Positions 16,679 to 25,262 of a DNA stretch of 32,578 nucleotides are shown in pieces. How positions within the stretch are numbered: the first letter of the stretch is position 1; every line of letters starts with the position of its first letter. Under the pieces are notes generated by a model, which worked only from the letters and a program-made list of their open reading frames with translations, searched no databases and was not told where the DNA came from. Source of the DNA: Parasporobacterium sp. (GTDB lineage: Bacteria; Bacillota; Clostridia; Lachnospirales; Lachnospiraceae); the NCBI GenBank assembly GCA_017515535.1, contig JAFWFQ010000035.1, forward strand, positions 1 to 32,578, written 5' to 3'. A program made the translations under genes and the position numbers.

Positions 16679-18046
16679 TTATTTCCTGATCTCCACGAGA
16701 TGGCCGGACTGTGCCATAGCGGCAATAATATAGTCTACGTTCTCGCCTGCCTCATCATCGGTTCCTGCCTCTGCCATGACTCTGAGGACCGGTTCGGTTC
16801 CGCTTGCGCGAAGAAGGACACGTCCTGTCTCACCAAGGCGTTCGGTACAGTTATCCACAGCCGCCTGGACCTTCGGATCCTCAAGCGTTGCTACCTTATC
16901 ATCAACAACTACGTTCTTAAGGACCTGCGGATACATTTCGCAGTTCTGGGCAAGAATCGAAAGCGGAAGCTGGGTCTTGATCATAACGTTCATCAGCATG
17001 ATCGCGGTCAGGATTCCGTCTCCGGTATGGGCTCTCTTGCTGAAGATAATATGACCGGACTGCTCGCCGCCAAGGACGAAACCGTTTGCCTTCATATTCT
17101 CATAAACATATTTATCTCCGACCTTGGTCTTTTCATAACTGATTCCAGCGGTATCTAATGCCTTGAACAAGCCGAAGTTGCTCATTACGGTTACAACAAC
17201 GGTGTTCCCCGGAAGACGGTTATGCTCTTTCAGGTATTTTGCGCAGATGTAGATGATCTTGTCGCCGTTCACGACATTGCCCTTCTCATCAACCGCAAGA
17301 CAGCGGTCCGCATCACCATCAAAGGCAAATCCGACATCCAGCATATTGTCGACGACAAACTTCTGAAGGCCCTCGATATGCGTCGAGCCGCAGTTTAAGT
17401 TTACGTTCAATCCGTTCGGCTGGTTGTTGATGACCTGGCTCTTTGCACCGAGCGCGTCAAAGACCGCTCTTGCGATCATCCAGGCGGAACCATTCGAACA
17501 ATCAAGTGCGACTCTGCAGTTTTCAAAGGATTTTTCCGCCTGCTCGGAAAGATATCCGATATAACGGTTCCGTCCGAAATAGAAGTCTTCGGTCTTTCCG
17601 ATCTTATCTTCCTCGGCGTAAGGGACAAAATCCTCTTCACTGTCAATATACTTCTCGATCTCGGCTTCCAGATCTTCGTCCATCTTTTCGCCTTCGCCGT
17701 TCATGAGCTTGATTCCGTTATCATAATATGGATTATGGCTGGCGGAGACCATGATCCCGCAGTCAAATCCTTCATCTCTTGTTATAAAGCTGACGCTCGG
17801 AGTTGTCGTAACATGAAGAAGGTATGCATCGGCGCCGCTTGCGGTGATCCCGGCAGCAAGAGCATTCTCCAGGGTATAAGAAGAACGTCTCGTATCTTTT
17901 CCGATAACGATCTTCGCTCTTTCCCCGTTTTCGTGCTTCTTTGAATAAAACCATCCCAGATAACGGCCGATCTTAAATGCGTGGCCGCTGTTCAGGACGT
18001 TCCCTGCTTTTCCGCGAAAACCATCTGTTCCAAAGTATTTACCCAT
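16679..18046 (-). CDS. glmM: Phosphoglucosamine mutase GlmM
   Basis: GlmM converts glucosamine-6-phosphate to glucosamine-1-phosphate for UDP-GlcNAc and peptidoglycan synthesis. The 455-residue product starts GKYFGTDGFRG. It has the phosphoserine loop SASHNP (phosphoserine about residue 103), the metal-binding loop DGDADR, the sugar-binding GEQSGH and the phosphate-binding RASGTEPVLR. All four phosphohexomutase domains are present. The ATG at 18046 has AAGGAG ten bases upstream; the in-frame GTG at 18055 lies too close to it. It precedes the acetyltransferase-like gene, with which it probably forms a two-gene operon. Confidence 0.97.
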   Translation of the reverse strand: MGKYFGTDGFRGKAGNVLNSGHAFKIGRYLGWFYSKKHENGERAKIVIGKDTRRSSYTLENALAAGITASGADAYLLHVTTTPSVSFITRDEGFDCGIMVSASHNPYYDNGIKLMNGEGEKMDEDLEAEIEKYIDSEEDFVPYAEEDKIGKTEDFYFGRNRYIGYLSEQAEKSFENCRVALDCSNGSAWMIARAVFDALGAKSQVINNQPNGLNVNLNCGSTHIEGLQKFVVDNMLDVGFAFDGDADRCLAVDEKGNVVNGDKIIYICAKYLKEHNRLPGNTVVVTVMSNFGLFKALDTAGISYEKTKVGDKYVYENMKANGFVLGGEQSGHIIFSKRAHTGDGILTAIMLMNVMIKTQLPLSILAQNCEMYPQVLKNVVVDDKVATLEDPKVQAAVDNCTERLGETGRVLLRASGTEPVLRVMAEAGTDDEAGENVDYIIAAMAQSGHLVEIRK

Positions 18047-18093
18047 TATTTTCACGCTCCTTCATTACTTTAATCCGTTAAAATAACTTAATA

Positions 18094-18122
18094 ATTTTAC
18101 ACCGATGCCTTTCTATACGCAA
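18094..18122 (-). promoter_or_regulatory. glmM promoter
   Basis: Minus-strand TTGCGT (18122-18117), a 17-bp spacer and TAAAAT (18099-18094), about 50 bases before the glmM start. Confidence 0.65.
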
Positions 18123-18271
18123 CTAAAAATCGAAGTGTCAATTGTTAAATAATTAATACAAATATTAAATATTTATTACGTTTTTGCTTGTAGTTCTTGC
18201 CCTTTTTCTCATTAAGCAGCTATGAAAACCCCTCTTATTCTTTTTTTTCGTGTACTGATCCTTACAGGCTA

Positions 18272-18280
18272 TGCTATAAT
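18272..18280 (+). promoter_or_regulatory. Extended -10 promoter of the epimerase/EFR1 unit
   Basis: TGCTATAAT is a perfect extended -10; the -35 (GTACTG, 18252-18257, 17-bp spacing) is weak. The rest of the divergent gap (18123-18271) is AT-rich without a further clear element. Confidence 0.65.
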
Positions 18281-18333
18281 ATGTGGAATGAAAATACTGC
18301 TCAAAGAGGCATTTCAGAAAGGACAGAAAAGAT

Positions 18334-19344
18334 ATGAAGATCATGATCGTAGGCGGAACCGGTTTTTTAGGCTATTACGCAACCCAGGCAGGATTAAAGA
18401 AGGGCCACGAACTTGCGTCTTTTTCTTTAAATGATGTGAACCTTGAGGGGTGGTGGCCAAAGGAAGTTCCGAACGGATTCGGTGATGTTTTTGAAATGAC
18501 GGAAGATGAACTCGTCCCTGTATTTGAGGGCTATGACGCAATGATCTACTCCGTCGGGCCGGATGACCGTGTGACCCCGAAAGCTCCTTCCTATGATTTC
18601 TTCCATAAACATCTTGTAACAGACTGTTCGAAAGTCTTCCGTGCAGCAAGACGGGCAGGCGTAAAACGAAGCGCTGTCAACAACTCCTACTTTGCTTATT
18701 ATGACCGTCTCTATCCGGATCTCGGTCTTTCCAAATATCATCCGTATATCCGAAGCCGCGTGGAACAGGCGCAGACGCTGATTGAAGAGTCCGGCGGCGG
18801 TAAAGCAAACGGCGGCATGGATGTTATGGTCCTTGAACTTCCTTATATTTTCGGCGAGATGCCGGAGCGGATGCCGCTTTGGAAGGATGTTTATATTGAG
18901 CGGTTCTTCCACTACCCTGCTATCTTCTTCCCGAAAGGCGGAACCACGATGATCGCGGTTGAACATGTCGGTGAGGCGATGATTGGAGCGATTGAAAACG
19001 GTGTTCACGCAGAGCGTTATCCGGTCGGTGATGTGAATAAAACATTCCGTTGGATGATCCAGGAATTTGAAAAGGGTCTTGGAATCAAAAAACCGATCAT
19101 TCAGCCGTCTGCTTCGATCTGTGCGATGGGAGCAAACAGTATTGCTAAGAAGGAAGCAAAACACGGAAATGAAGCCGGCCTTGATCTTGGCCGCTTAATG
19201 AAAGATGTAATGGCGCATGAGATCTATATTCCGGAAGACGTCATTGCTAAGAATTCAGAATTATTAGGATTCGGCCGCGGCGGAATCGAAGAAGCAATTG
19301 AAAAGACAATGAAGCGCTGCTATCCGAACGGATTCGGAAAATAA
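18334..19344 (+). CDS. NAD-dependent epimerase/dehydratase-family protein
   Basis: A 336-residue extended-SDR-like protein. The Rossmann nucleotide-binding motif GGTGFLG (7-13) is at the start, and HLVTDCSKVFRAARRAGVKR and LELPYIFGEMPERMP are typical of the superfamily. The classical catalytic Tyr-x3-Lys is not evident: the candidate segment after NNSYFAYY reads YIRSR, with Arg where Lys is expected. The substrate is unknown and catalysis may differ from normal SDRs. AAAGGA lies ten bases before the ATG. It is followed 26 bases later by the flavodoxin/ferredoxin gene, so the two may act in one redox pathway. Confidence 0.8.
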   Translation: MKIMIVGGTGFLGYYATQAGLKKGHELASFSLNDVNLEGWWPKEVPNGFGDVFEMTEDELVPVFEGYDAMIYSVGPDDRVTPKAPSYDFFHKHLVTDCSKVFRAARRAGVKRSAVNNSYFAYYDRLYPDLGLSKYHPYIRSRVEQAQTLIEESGGGKANGGMDVMVLELPYIFGEMPERMPLWKDVYIERFFHYPAIFFPKGGTTMIAVEHVGEAMIGAIENGVHAERYPVGDVNKTFRWMIQEFEKGLGIKKPIIQPSASICAMGANSIAKKEAKHGNEAGLDLGRLMKDVMAHEIYIPEDVIAKNSELLGFGRGGIEEAIEKTMKRCYPNGFGK

Positions 19345-19370
19345 GCAGTTGGATAAAAAAGGGAAGGTTC

Positions 19371-20651
19371 ATGTCTGAATCAAAGAATGCGATCATCTAT
19401 CTTTTTTCCGGCACCGGGAATACACTGATCGCGGCTGAAAAGACCGCGAAAGCATTGGCCGGAAACGGGATTCAAACAGATCTTTACCGGATCGTAACAA
19501 AAGATTCCGGGCTTTATAAGACCGCGTTTTTTAAAGCCGGTGAAAACGGCTCTCTTCTGGCATGCTGCGCAGAAGATAAAGCTGATCATCCGGTTTTTCT
19601 TTCGGAGGAATTCGGACTGGTTCCGGACCCGAACAGCTATGATATCGCAGGCTTTGCTTATCCGATTCATGCGTTTAACGCGCCCCAGTTTTTTCTCCGT
19701 TTCGTAAAGAAACTCCCGAAACTTGATCCGGAAAAACAGGGAATGCCGGCGTTTCTTTTTAAAACCTCCGGAGAGCCGTTTAAACCAAATGCGTCCTCGA
19801 GTGTTACGCTGAACCAGTTTCTCCGGAAAAAAGGGTTTGCTCCCGGGATCGACCTCCATATGCTGATGCCTTATAACATCATGTTCCGCTATCCGAAAGC
19901 GATGGCAAAACAGATGTATCTCCATACTGATGAGATGTGTGAATTTCTTGCCGGACAGGTCGCAGAAGGGAGTTTTCAGCCGCTTCACTATAATCTCTTT
20001 CTCAACCTGTTCGCTTATATCCTGCGCATCCAATGGTTCGGTGCCTGGATCAACGGTCCGATGCATTCGGCGAATAAATCCCTTTGTGTCGGCTGCGGAA
20101 TCTGTGCAAATACCTGTCCGACAAACAATATCCGGATGATTTCAAAGACACTGGCCGCATCTGCCCTTACAGAACCCGTATCTTCCGGGCGGGAGACAGA
20201 ACGGATGCGCCCGAAGTTTGGCTGGAAATGCACGATGTGCATGAATTGTACGATGGGATGTCCGAAAGCTGCGATCAATCCGGGCTTTCTTACTCCCTGG
20301 AAAGTCAACCCGAAGTGGGACTTCCCTGCTCTTCTCGCAGATGAATCCATTCCTTCCAACTGGACAGACAGCCCGAAGGCCAAATATTTTAAGTTCTTCC
20401 GGAAATACTATAAGAAGTATTCATTTGAAGATTATGTGATCGATCTGACGGAAGAGCTTTTCCAAAACGAGAATCAGTTACAGCAGCAGGTTCCGGTGAT
20501 GGAAACAGAAGAATCCCTTCTTTTTGATGTCGATACTTTGTCCGGTACCGATCTCTTCTCTGAAGAAGTTCCTTCCGATAACGTCCTCTTCTCCGAAGAC
20601 GAAGCCTATTCCGAAGAAAACGAATCCGGTCCCGGATTCTCCCACCCTTAA
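19371..20651 (+). CDS. EFR1-type flavodoxin-ferredoxin protein with acidic C-terminal tail
   Basis: A 426-residue redox protein. Residues 1-180 are flavodoxin-like (FSGTGNT FMN phosphate loop at 12-18, GFAYPIHAFNAPQF). Two [4Fe-4S] motifs follow: Cys239/242/245/249 (CVGCGICANTCP) and Cys287/290/293/297 (CTMCMNCTMGCP), with a 37-residue insert between them. The family (EFR1) is common in anaerobic Firmicutes; partners are unknown. The last 70 residues are acidic with loosely repeated LF-D/E-rich units (LLFDVDTL, DLFSEEV, VLFSEDE), which I do not recall as a family feature. A GGGAAGG ribosome binding site is present. It is the second gene of the plus-strand unit. Confidence 0.87.
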   Translation: MSESKNAIIYLFSGTGNTLIAAEKTAKALAGNGIQTDLYRIVTKDSGLYKTAFFKAGENGSLLACCAEDKADHPVFLSEEFGLVPDPNSYDIAGFAYPIHAFNAPQFFLRFVKKLPKLDPEKQGMPAFLFKTSGEPFKPNASSSVTLNQFLRKKGFAPGIDLHMLMPYNIMFRYPKAMAKQMYLHTDEMCEFLAGQVAEGSFQPLHYNLFLNLFAYILRIQWFGAWINGPMHSANKSLCVGCGICANTCPTNNIRMISKTLAASALTEPVSSGRETERMRPKFGWKCTMCMNCTMGCPKAAINPGFLTPWKVNPKWDFPALLADESIPSNWTDSPKAKYFKFFRKYYKKYSFEDYVIDLTEELFQNENQLQQQVPVMETEESLLFDVDTLSGTDLFSEEVPSDNVLFSEDEAYSEENESGPGFSHP

Positions 20652-20672
20652 GTTCATCTTTTAAAAATAACA

Positions 20673-20700
20673 GCCGGCGGATTTACCGCCGGCTTATTTC
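20673..20700. terminator. Bidirectional terminator
   Basis: Nine-base-pair GC-rich stem AGCCGGCGG (20673-20681) / CCGCCGGCT (20687-20695), with TTATTT on the right and, on the opposite strand, TTATTTTT on the left. It serves both the EFR1 gene and the convergent COG2426 gene. Confidence 0.8.
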
Positions 20701-20726
20701 GTTTCATTTTATGCTTTTTATTTGCC

Positions 20727-21227
20727 TTAAAAGGTACTTACGATCCAGGGGATCGCATATGTGATAAAGCTCATGATCGCAGCCGATAAGCAGATTCCGA
20801 TTCCGATCGCAGGAGCTGATTTTTTGATCGGCATACGGAGAAGGCAGGCAAGAAGCGCTCCGGTCCATCCGCCGGTCCCCGGAAGCGGGATCCCGACAAA
20901 AAGAACGAGCCCCCAGAATCCCCATTTATCGATCTGTCCTCTTTTCTTTAAGGTCTTTGTCTCCAGCCAGTTGACAAAACGTCCGCTGGTCTTAAACTTT
21001 TTCAACCATTCGAAGATCTTGTTGATCAGAAGGAGGATAAACGGGATCGGGATAATATTACCGATCATACAGATGATCAGCGCCTTCCAGTAAGGCACCT
21101 GAAATAAAGCTGCCGCGATCAATCCGCCTCTGAGTTCCAGGATCGGGAACAGCGATATAATAAATATTACAAGTTCATGGTTCCAGGACGCGAACGTAAC
21201 CGCGATCCAGTCAATAATTTTGTTCAT
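20727..21227 (-). CDS. COG2426 small multidrug export-like membrane protein
   Basis: A 166-residue membrane protein of the COG2426/Sm_multidrug_ex family; transport activity is not proven for it. Typical features are ISLFPILELRGGLIAAAL in the first hydrophobic helix, the KALIICMIGNIIPIPFILLLINKIFEWL segment and the GLVLFVGIPLPGTGGWTGALLA motif, followed by a last helix pair (IGIGICLSAAIMSFITYAIPW). No clear ribosome binding site precedes the ATG. It lies 46 bases after thrC and may be carried on its transcript. Confidence 0.85.
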   Translation of the reverse strand: MNKIIDWIAVTFASWNHELVIFIISLFPILELRGGLIAAALFQVPYWKALIICMIGNIIPIPFILLLINKIFEWLKKFKTSGRFVNWLETKTLKKRGQIDKWGFWGLVLFVGIPLPGTGGWTGALLACLLRMPIKKSAPAIGIGICLSAAIMSFITYAIPWIVSTF

Positions 21228-21273
21228 AAATAAAGGTTATTCTCTTTTTATTGTTACAGTTTCCGCTTATTTG

Positions 21274-22761
21274 TCAGATTCCAAGAAATCTCTTAACTTC
21301 TGCTTCCATGCCGTCGATCTCACAGACCGTATCATGGCGGATCTCCGCATCCAGGATCTCAGCTATTGCATTCGGGATCGCGATCCCGGATATCCGGTTC
21401 AACTCTTTGATCAGTGCGAAGTCGTCCTCGGACTCATACTTCGCATCGATCGCCGTCATGACGCTTCGTGCAAACTTATACGGACTTGCCGTCGAAACGA
21501 TCACCGTCGGAGTCATATCACCGGTCTCTGCTGCGTATTTATCATAGACACAGGCCGCTACACCCGTATGGGTATCGGTAATATAATGATCTTCTTCAAA
21601 ATGGGTCCGGATCCCTAAGGCATTCTCTTCTTCTGTTGCGAATCCGCCGTAGAAATCGTCCAGTTTTTCTTTCTGGTCTGCACTGATCTCATATTTTCCT
21701 TCTTCGGTCAGTGCTTTCATGTATGCACGGTTCTGCTCTTCACTCTCTCCGGCGATCAGGTAGATCAGCCGCTCTAAATTACTTGAGATCAGAATATCCA
21801 TAGATGGTGAACTTGTCAGGATAAACTCCCGCTTGCGGTCGTATACGCCGGTCTTAAAGAAATCATAGAGGACCTTATTGTCGTTTGACGCGCAGATCAG
21901 TTTTCCTGCAGGGATCCCCATCTTCTTTGCAAAATAACCGGCCAGAATATTTCCGAAGTTTCCGGTCGGAACATCAAAGTTGACCTTCTCGCCTGGAGCG
22001 ATCTTTCCTTTTTTGATCATCTGTCCGTAAGCCCAGACATAGTAAGCGACCTGAGGAACAAGCCGGCCGATATTGATCGAATTTGCAGAAGAAAACTGGT
22101 AGTGGTTCTCCTCAAGAAGCGCTTTCAGTTTCGTATCATTAAACATCTTCTTGACGCCGGTCTGGGCATCATCGAAGTTTCCGCGGACTCCGACGACAAA
22201 GGTATTTTCCCCTTTCTGGGTCACCATCTGGAGTTCCTGAACACGGCTGACTCCGCCTTTCGGGTAAAAGACAATGATCTTTGTTCCCGGAACATCCGCA
22301 AATCCGGCAAGCGCAGCCTTTCCGGTATCCCCAGACGTCGCAGTCAGGATCACGATCTCATTCTCGATCTTATTCTTCCGTGCGGAAGTTGTTAAAAGAT
22401 GAGGAAGGATCGAAAGCGCCATATCTTTAAACGCGATCGTTGCCCCGTGGAAGAGTTCTAAAAACTCATACTTTCCGGCGGTAACAAGCGGCGCGATCTC
22501 ATCTGTATCAAATTTACTGTCATAAGCACTATCGATACAGTGCTTCAGTTCTTCTTCGGTAAAATCCGAAAAGAACTTGCTCATGACAAGATAAGCGACC
22601 TCACGGTAGTTCATCTTTGCAAGTTCAGACAGCTCGATTCCTAATTCCGGAACAGCTGTCGGGACATAAAGCCCTCCATCATCCGCAAGGCCTTTTAAGA
22701 TCGCCTCGGATGCTGAAATGGTTTCCCTGTTTCCTCTTGTGCTTTTATATCTGATTTCCAT
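21274..22761 (-). CDS. thrC: Threonine synthase
   Basis: ThrC is a PLP enzyme converting O-phosphohomoserine to threonine. The 495-residue product shows the family start (YKSTRGN, ILKGLADDGGLYVP), the PLP-binding lysine Lys112 in HGATIAFKDMALSIL, ATSGDTGKAALAGF, and the FDVPTGNFGNILAGYFAKKMG phosphate-binding loop. Length fits the long (yeast/E. coli-like) threonine synthase type. AGAGG precedes the ATG. No attenuator or T-box was seen in the 62-base gap after mogA. Confidence 0.96.
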   Translation of the reverse strand: MEIRYKSTRGNRETISASEAILKGLADDGGLYVPTAVPELGIELSELAKMNYREVAYLVMSKFFSDFTEEELKHCIDSAYDSKFDTDEIAPLVTAGKYEFLELFHGATIAFKDMALSILPHLLTTSARKNKIENEIVILTATSGDTGKAALAGFADVPGTKIIVFYPKGGVSRVQELQMVTQKGENTFVVGVRGNFDDAQTGVKKMFNDTKLKALLEENHYQFSSANSINIGRLVPQVAYYVWAYGQMIKKGKIAPGEKVNFDVPTGNFGNILAGYFAKKMGIPAGKLICASNDNKVLYDFFKTGVYDRKREFILTSSPSMDILISSNLERLIYLIAGESEEQNRAYMKALTEEGKYEISADQKEKLDDFYGGFATEEENALGIRTHFEEDHYITDTHTGVAACVYDKYAAETGDMTPTVIVSTASPYKFARSVMTAIDAKYESEDDFALIKELNRISGIAIPNAIAEILDAEIRHDTVCEIDGMEAEVKRFLGI

Positions 22762-22823
22762 ACTGACCTCTTTATCTGAATCGTTTCGTTAAGTCCTATT
22801 CTAATGCATTTGTAACGGGCCGT

Positions 22824-23324
22824 TTATTTTTCGGGTTCTTTGACCGCACATTCACTGTCAAGTCCCAAAAGGATCTCGATCCCGTGGCGGAGCGGCTTGA
22901 TCACCGCTTCCAAATTCTCGACTGCGGCTTTCGGACTCCCGGGAAGCGTAATAATAATGCTTTCATCAAGGATTCCTGCATTCGCGCGCGAAAGCCAGGC
23001 TTTATCCGTGATCTTGCTGCTTGCAAGACGCATCGCCTCCCCAAAGCCGGGAATCATCCGGGTGCAGACATTCTGGCAGGCTTCCGGCGTAACATCCCGC
23101 TTGGAAAACCCGGTCCCGCCGGTCGTTACGATAAGAGTTACTTTCTCTTCCGCAAGCCGTCTCATTTCTGCTTCGATCATCTCCTGTTCATCCGGAAGGA
23201 TCCCGGTGTAGATGACCTCATATCCGTTTTCTTTGAGAAACGCAGCAACTTTAGGGCCGGCCTCATCAACTCTAAGCCCCTGACTCCCTTTATCACTGAT
23301 CGTTAAAACCGCTGACTGAAACAT
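22824..23324 (-). CDS. mogA: MogA/MoaB-family molybdopterin adenylyltransferase
   Basis: MogA/MoaB proteins adenylate molybdopterin before metal insertion. The 166-residue product has the MoCF-fold signatures: AVLTISDKGSQG at the start, VTTGGTGFSKRDVTPEA, MIPGFGEAMRLAS, and LPGSPKAAVENLEAV at the end. Length fits the stand-alone family. It lies 180 bases after modC and is probably the last molybdenum gene of the island. MogA and MoaB cannot be separated safely from sequence alone. Confidence 0.9.
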   Translation of the reverse strand: MFQSAVLTISDKGSQGLRVDEAGPKVAAFLKENGYEVIYTGILPDEQEMIEAEMRRLAEEKVTLIVTTGGTGFSKRDVTPEACQNVCTRMIPGFGEAMRLASSKITDKAWLSRANAGILDESIIITLPGSPKAAVENLEAVIKPLRHGIEILLGLDSECAVKEPEK

Positions 23325-23503
23325 TTCTTTCCCGTTTCCTTTCTATCTCCGTCTTTCCTTTCAAATCGCCGTCCATTCCCGATCGATCATCAAAATTAAG
23401 AAGCATCAAAAAAGGACCCGGAGATATGCACCAAAAGTTTAACTGTTTTATTTTGCCATACTTCCCCGGGGATTTCCACTTTTTTCTTAAAGTTTCCTGT
23501 TGT
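23325..23503 (-). other. Gap between modC and mogA
   Basis: This 179-base gap holds a GC palindrome TCCCCGGGGA near 23476-23485 and possible weak promoter hexamers on the minus strand around it (TGGAAA and CAAAAT, 17-bp spacing). No terminator with a clear stem and T-run was found. mogA may have its own promoter here. Confidence 0.3.
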
Positions 23504-24586
23504 TCATTTTAGAAGAAGGATCTTCTCCTTCGGAAGAAGGATCGTAAGATGGTCTGTCCTCATGGAATTCCACATATTTTTTCCCAGATCGATCAGGATA
23601 TAGCGCTCTCCTTCCGTCCCTTCCGGCCGGAGCATGATCGAATAAGAGAACGGATTCTCAATTTCCCCGACGACCCTGCAGCTAAACCGGTTTACTGTTT
23701 CCTGCTCTTCTGCACCCTCATTCAGAAAATGAGTGGTTGAAATACCTTCGATTTCAACATCATGCATCCGGATCCCGATCCCTTTCATATCTTCCGGAAT
23801 CGTACCGACGGAAAGCTCGATGCCCCAGTCTTCCGCAAAGACTTTACCGGGAGAGAGCTCATAGGCATCTGAAATGTTCTTACATCCTGTCAGGATCGCC
23901 CCGCCGATCGTTGTCGGTTCATTAAAGACTTCATGTTTTTCCCCAAGCGTCTGGAACAGTCCGTTTTCCATGATCGCGATATTATTTGTCAGGCGGAATA
24001 CTTCATCCCGGTCATGTGAGACAAAAAGGACGGTCTTCCCAAAATCCCGGATCAGGTTTTCCACCTGCCGTTCTGTATGGAACCTGAGATGGGAATCCAG
24101 GGCAGAAAACGGCTCGTCCAGAAGCAGAACCTTTGGATCATTGACCAGGATCCTAGCAAGAGCACAGCGCTGCTGCTGACCGCCGGAAAGCATCTTCGGC
24201 TTTTTGGACTCATAACCGGAAAGATGGAGCCGGTCGAGCATCTTCCTCGCCTTTTGCTCTTTTTCTGCCTTTGTTCCTTCCCGGACGCCGCAAATAACAT
24301 TCTGTAGGACCGTCATATTCGGAAAAAGCGCATACTGCTGGAACAGATATCCGGTCATCCGCTTTTGCGGTTTCAGATTGATCCTTTTTTCCGAGTCAAA
24401 AAGTACGGTATCGTCTAAAACGATCCGTCCTTTATCCGGCGTTTCGATCCCGGCGATACACTTCAGCGTCATGCTTTTCCCGCATCCGGACGCTCCAAGG
24501 ATCGCAAGCATCTCATTGCCTGCCTCAAATTTGACACGAAGGTCAAAATGACTTAGTTTTTTTTCAATATCAACCTGAAGAGAGAT
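23504..24586 (-). CDS. modC: Molybdate ABC transporter ATP-binding protein ModC, apparently with a non-standard start codon
   Basis: ModC energises molybdate import. Motifs are Walker A GASGCGKS, the Q-loop in LFQQYALFP, signature LSGGQQQR, Walker B VLLLDEP and a C-terminal TOBE-like domain. The first in-frame ATG (24511) would begin at MLAILGASGCGKS and lose the first beta-strands. The frame continues upstream as ISLQVDIEKKLSHFDLRVKF, matching normal ModC N-termini, but from the upstream in-frame stop to 24511 no ATG, GTG or TTG occurs. The ATC at 24586 aligns with the usual Met and has AGGCGGTG seven bases upstream; an ATT at 24568 is a second option. That start overlaps modB by 17 bases and gives 360 residues, a normal length. 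Confidence 0.85.
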   Translation of the reverse strand: MSLQVDIEKKLSHFDLRVKFEAGNEMLAILGASGCGKSMTLKCIAGIETPDKGRIVLDDTVLFDSEKRINLKPQKRMTGYLFQQYALFPNMTVLQNVICGVREGTKAEKEQKARKMLDRLHLSGYESKKPKMLSGGQQQRCALARILVNDPKVLLLDEPFSALDSHLRFHTERQVENLIRDFGKTVLFVSHDRDEVFRLTNNIAIMENGLFQTLGEKHEVFNEPTTIGGAILTGCKNISDAYELSPGKVFAEDWGIELSVGTIPEDMKGIGIRMHDVEIEGISTTHFLNEGAEEQETVNRFSCRVVGEIENPFSYSIMLRPEGTEGERYILIDLGKNMWNSMRTDHLTILLPKEKILLLK

Positions 24587-25259
24587 TTCTGCCCACCGCC
24601 TTTTCTTTTTCTTTCTTTTCGATCAAATTGACCGCTAATAACACGATCGCAGAGATCGCAATATTGATCAAAACCCATTGAAACGCCTCCGCGTCCTGAT
24701 TGTTTTTCCACAGCGCATAGACTGTTGTCGAGATCGTTGCGGTATGACCCGGAATATAACCTGCAATCATGCTGGTTGCACCATATTCTCCCAGCGCTCT
24801 GGCAAAAGCCAGAACAGTTCCCGCGAGGATCCCCTGACGACAATACGGAATCCTGATGCGCCAGAATATAAACGTATTGGAAAGTCCAAGGGTCTTTCCG
24901 GACTGATTCAGCGTTTCGTCAAAAGATTCAAACGCGCCGCGAGCTGTCCGGTACATCAAAGGGAAAATAACGATCACGGTCACGATGATCGCAGACCACC
25001 AGGTCATCGGGATCGTAAATCCAAATGCGGAAAGAAAAAACTTTCCGAGCGCCCGCCTCGGTCCGACCAGACGAAGGACAAGATATCCGACAACGGTAGG
25101 AGGAAGTACTAGCGGCAATGTAAGGATCACATCCAGGATTCCTTTTAATACCCTTGGAAGTTTCGCGATATAATACGCGAACAGCAGGCCGAGGAAAAAG
25201 ACCACGGCCGTGCTGATCAGCGCAATTCTTAAGGAATTGATTAATGGAAATAAATTCAT
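24570..25259 (-). CDS. modB: Molybdate ABC transporter permease ModB
   Basis: ModB forms the membrane channel of the molybdate importer. The 229-residue product has about five to six hydrophobic segments and the permease EAA-type loop (LAFARALGEYGATSMIAG) that docks ModC. LPLVLPPTVVGYLVL is the typical second segment. No ribosome binding site is visible; the ATG lies three bases after the modA stop, so translation is probably coupled to modA. The C-terminal Lys/Glu-rich end (IEKKEKEKAVG) overlaps the inferred start of modC. Confidence 0.94.
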   Translation of the reverse strand: MNLFPLINSLRIALISTAVVFFLGLLFAYYIAKLPRVLKGILDVILTLPLVLPPTVVGYLVLRLVGPRRALGKFFLSAFGFTIPMTWWSAIIVTVIVIFPLMYRTARGAFESFDETLNQSGKTLGLSNTFIFWRIRIPYCRQGILAGTVLAFARALGEYGATSMIAGYIPGHTATISTTVYALWKNNQDAEAFQWVLINIAISAIVLLAVNLIEKKEKEKAVGRNLSSG

Positions 25260-25262
25260 TGT

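Noticed and set aside
18427..19164. 245-codon minus-strand open frame opposite the epimerase-like gene
   Set aside because: No ribosome binding site or domain; the plus-strand gene has a promoter, ribosome binding site and Rossmann motif.
24553..24843. 96-codon minus-strand frame ending within the modB/modC junction
   Set aside because: It overlaps modB in another frame and shows no family resemblance; modB explains the region.
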